Assembly (NCBI GenBank): GCA_025923195.1
Contig: JAICGJ010000041.1
Span: forward strand, 1-36,089
Length of the DNA stretch: 36,089 bases
DNA from: Chryseolinea sp.
Lineage (GTDB): Bacteria > Bacteroidota > Bacteroidia > Cytophagales > Cyclobacteriaceae
Direction: 5' to 3'
Shown one piece after another: positions 36,033 to 36,089 of this stretch. A model generated the notes under the pieces. The model had not been told where the DNA came from. It ran no database searches and worked only from the letters and a program-made list of their open reading frames with translations. Every line of letters starts with the position of its first letter. Within the stretch, counting starts at the first letter, position 1. The position numbers were made by a program, and so were the translations under genes.

Positions 36033-36089
36033 CGGGTTCAACAGCAAGGAAGAGTTGGAGGAGTTGAAAGTGGCAATAAAACATGGCGC

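Larger units (their letters stand above)
35765..36089 (+). repeat. Tandem array of about 106-bp units, each with a tRNA-Met 5' half and a 16-bp palindrome
   Basis: Units run 35765-35872 (108 bp), 35873-35978 (106 bp) and 35979-36084 (106 bp), and a fourth begins at 36085 and is cut by the window end. Units 2 and 3 are nearly identical over their full length. Unit 1 differs by an extra G in GGCGCGGGTAGC, GACGAGG in place of GACGGG, and CAGAAAGG in place of CAGCAAGG. Each unit holds the 5' half of an elongator tRNA-Met, the palindrome TCCGCCAGCTGGCGGA, a GGTTCAA that resembles a T-loop, then purine-rich sequence ending GTGGCAATAAAAC. No matching 3' acceptor strand (CCGCGCC) is present in any unit. 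The array fills the gene-free 3' end of the window and may mark a contig end. Confidence 0.9.

Noticed and set aside
35765-36089. CRISPR array
   Set aside because: The whole 106-bp unit repeats with almost no variation; there are no unique spacers and no cas genes.
35765-36089. Intact tRNA-Met genes in the array
   Set aside because: Anticodon-stem 3' strand, T-arm and 3' acceptor strand are missing in every unit within the window.
35830-36089. Protein-coding reading through the array
   Set aside because: Open stretches exist, but the 106-bp period shifts the frame each unit, there is no plausible start, and the sequence is explained by tRNA and palindrome.

Overview
The window reads as a chromosomal segment from a Bacteroidota bacterium, most likely a soil or freshwater member of Cytophagales. 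This is inferred from a gliding-motility/type IX secretion C-terminal sorting domain protein paired with a PorP/SprF-like partner, many lipoproteins with short N-terminal lipoboxes, weak or absent Shine-Dalgarno sequences, and promoters of the Bacteroidota type (TTTG / TAnnTTTG). No mobile element, CRISPR array or rRNA gene was seen. The right edge stops 5 bases into the fourth copy of a tandem repeat, so it may be a contig end.

Layout. (1) 1-536, minus: the N-terminal part of a Rieske 2Fe-2S oxygenase that runs off the left edge. (2) 722-8486, plus: a sugar-oxidation cluster with a Gfo/Idh/MocA oxidoreductase, a TIM-barrel sugar isomerase, a lipoprotein cytochrome c, a secreted DUF1080 (3-keto-disaccharide hydrolase family) protein, a 1104-residue ThuA / PQQ-type sugar dehydrogenase / PKD / cytochrome c / carbohydrate-binding fusion, and a second TIM-barrel isomerase. 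It closes with a perfect 11-bp terminator hairpin. (3) 8632-9006: a small TMEM220-like membrane protein. (4) 9266-22502, plus: an alpha-glucan operon with two lipoprotein GH13 amylases, glgE, a trehalose synthase-maltokinase fusion, glgB and a GH57-DUF3536 protein. (5) 22522-23947: a single-span membrane protein overlapped by an HTTM-family membrane protein. (6) 23928-27626, minus: upper glycolysis, read as pgi, pfkA, ROK glucokinase. (7) 27788-32822: a 1303-residue secreted adhesin-like protein and its PorP/SprF-like partner. (8) 32840-35652: tex (minus) diverging from mgsA (plus). (9) 35653-36089: no protein gene; a good Bacteroidota promoter followed by a tandem array of about 106-bp units, each starting with the 5' half of an elongator tRNA-Met and carrying a perfect 16-bp palindrome just after the anticodon.

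How the genes may work together: the window centres on alpha-glucan, trehalose and glucose metabolism. Exported amylases would release maltose and maltodextrins. The maltokinase makes maltose-1-phosphate, GlgE extends glucan with it, and GlgB branches the product. The glycolytic operon takes glucose to fructose-1,6-bisphosphate, and MgsA offers a bypass at the triose level. The ThuA/Gfo/DUF1080 cluster fits a parallel route in which disaccharides are oxidised, probably through 3-keto sugars, with electrons passed to c-type cytochromes.

The two most unusual observations are the tRNA-Met-half/palindrome array at the right edge, and the trehalose synthase domain, which keeps the family's other active-site motifs but has Ser at the catalytic Asp nucleophile position.
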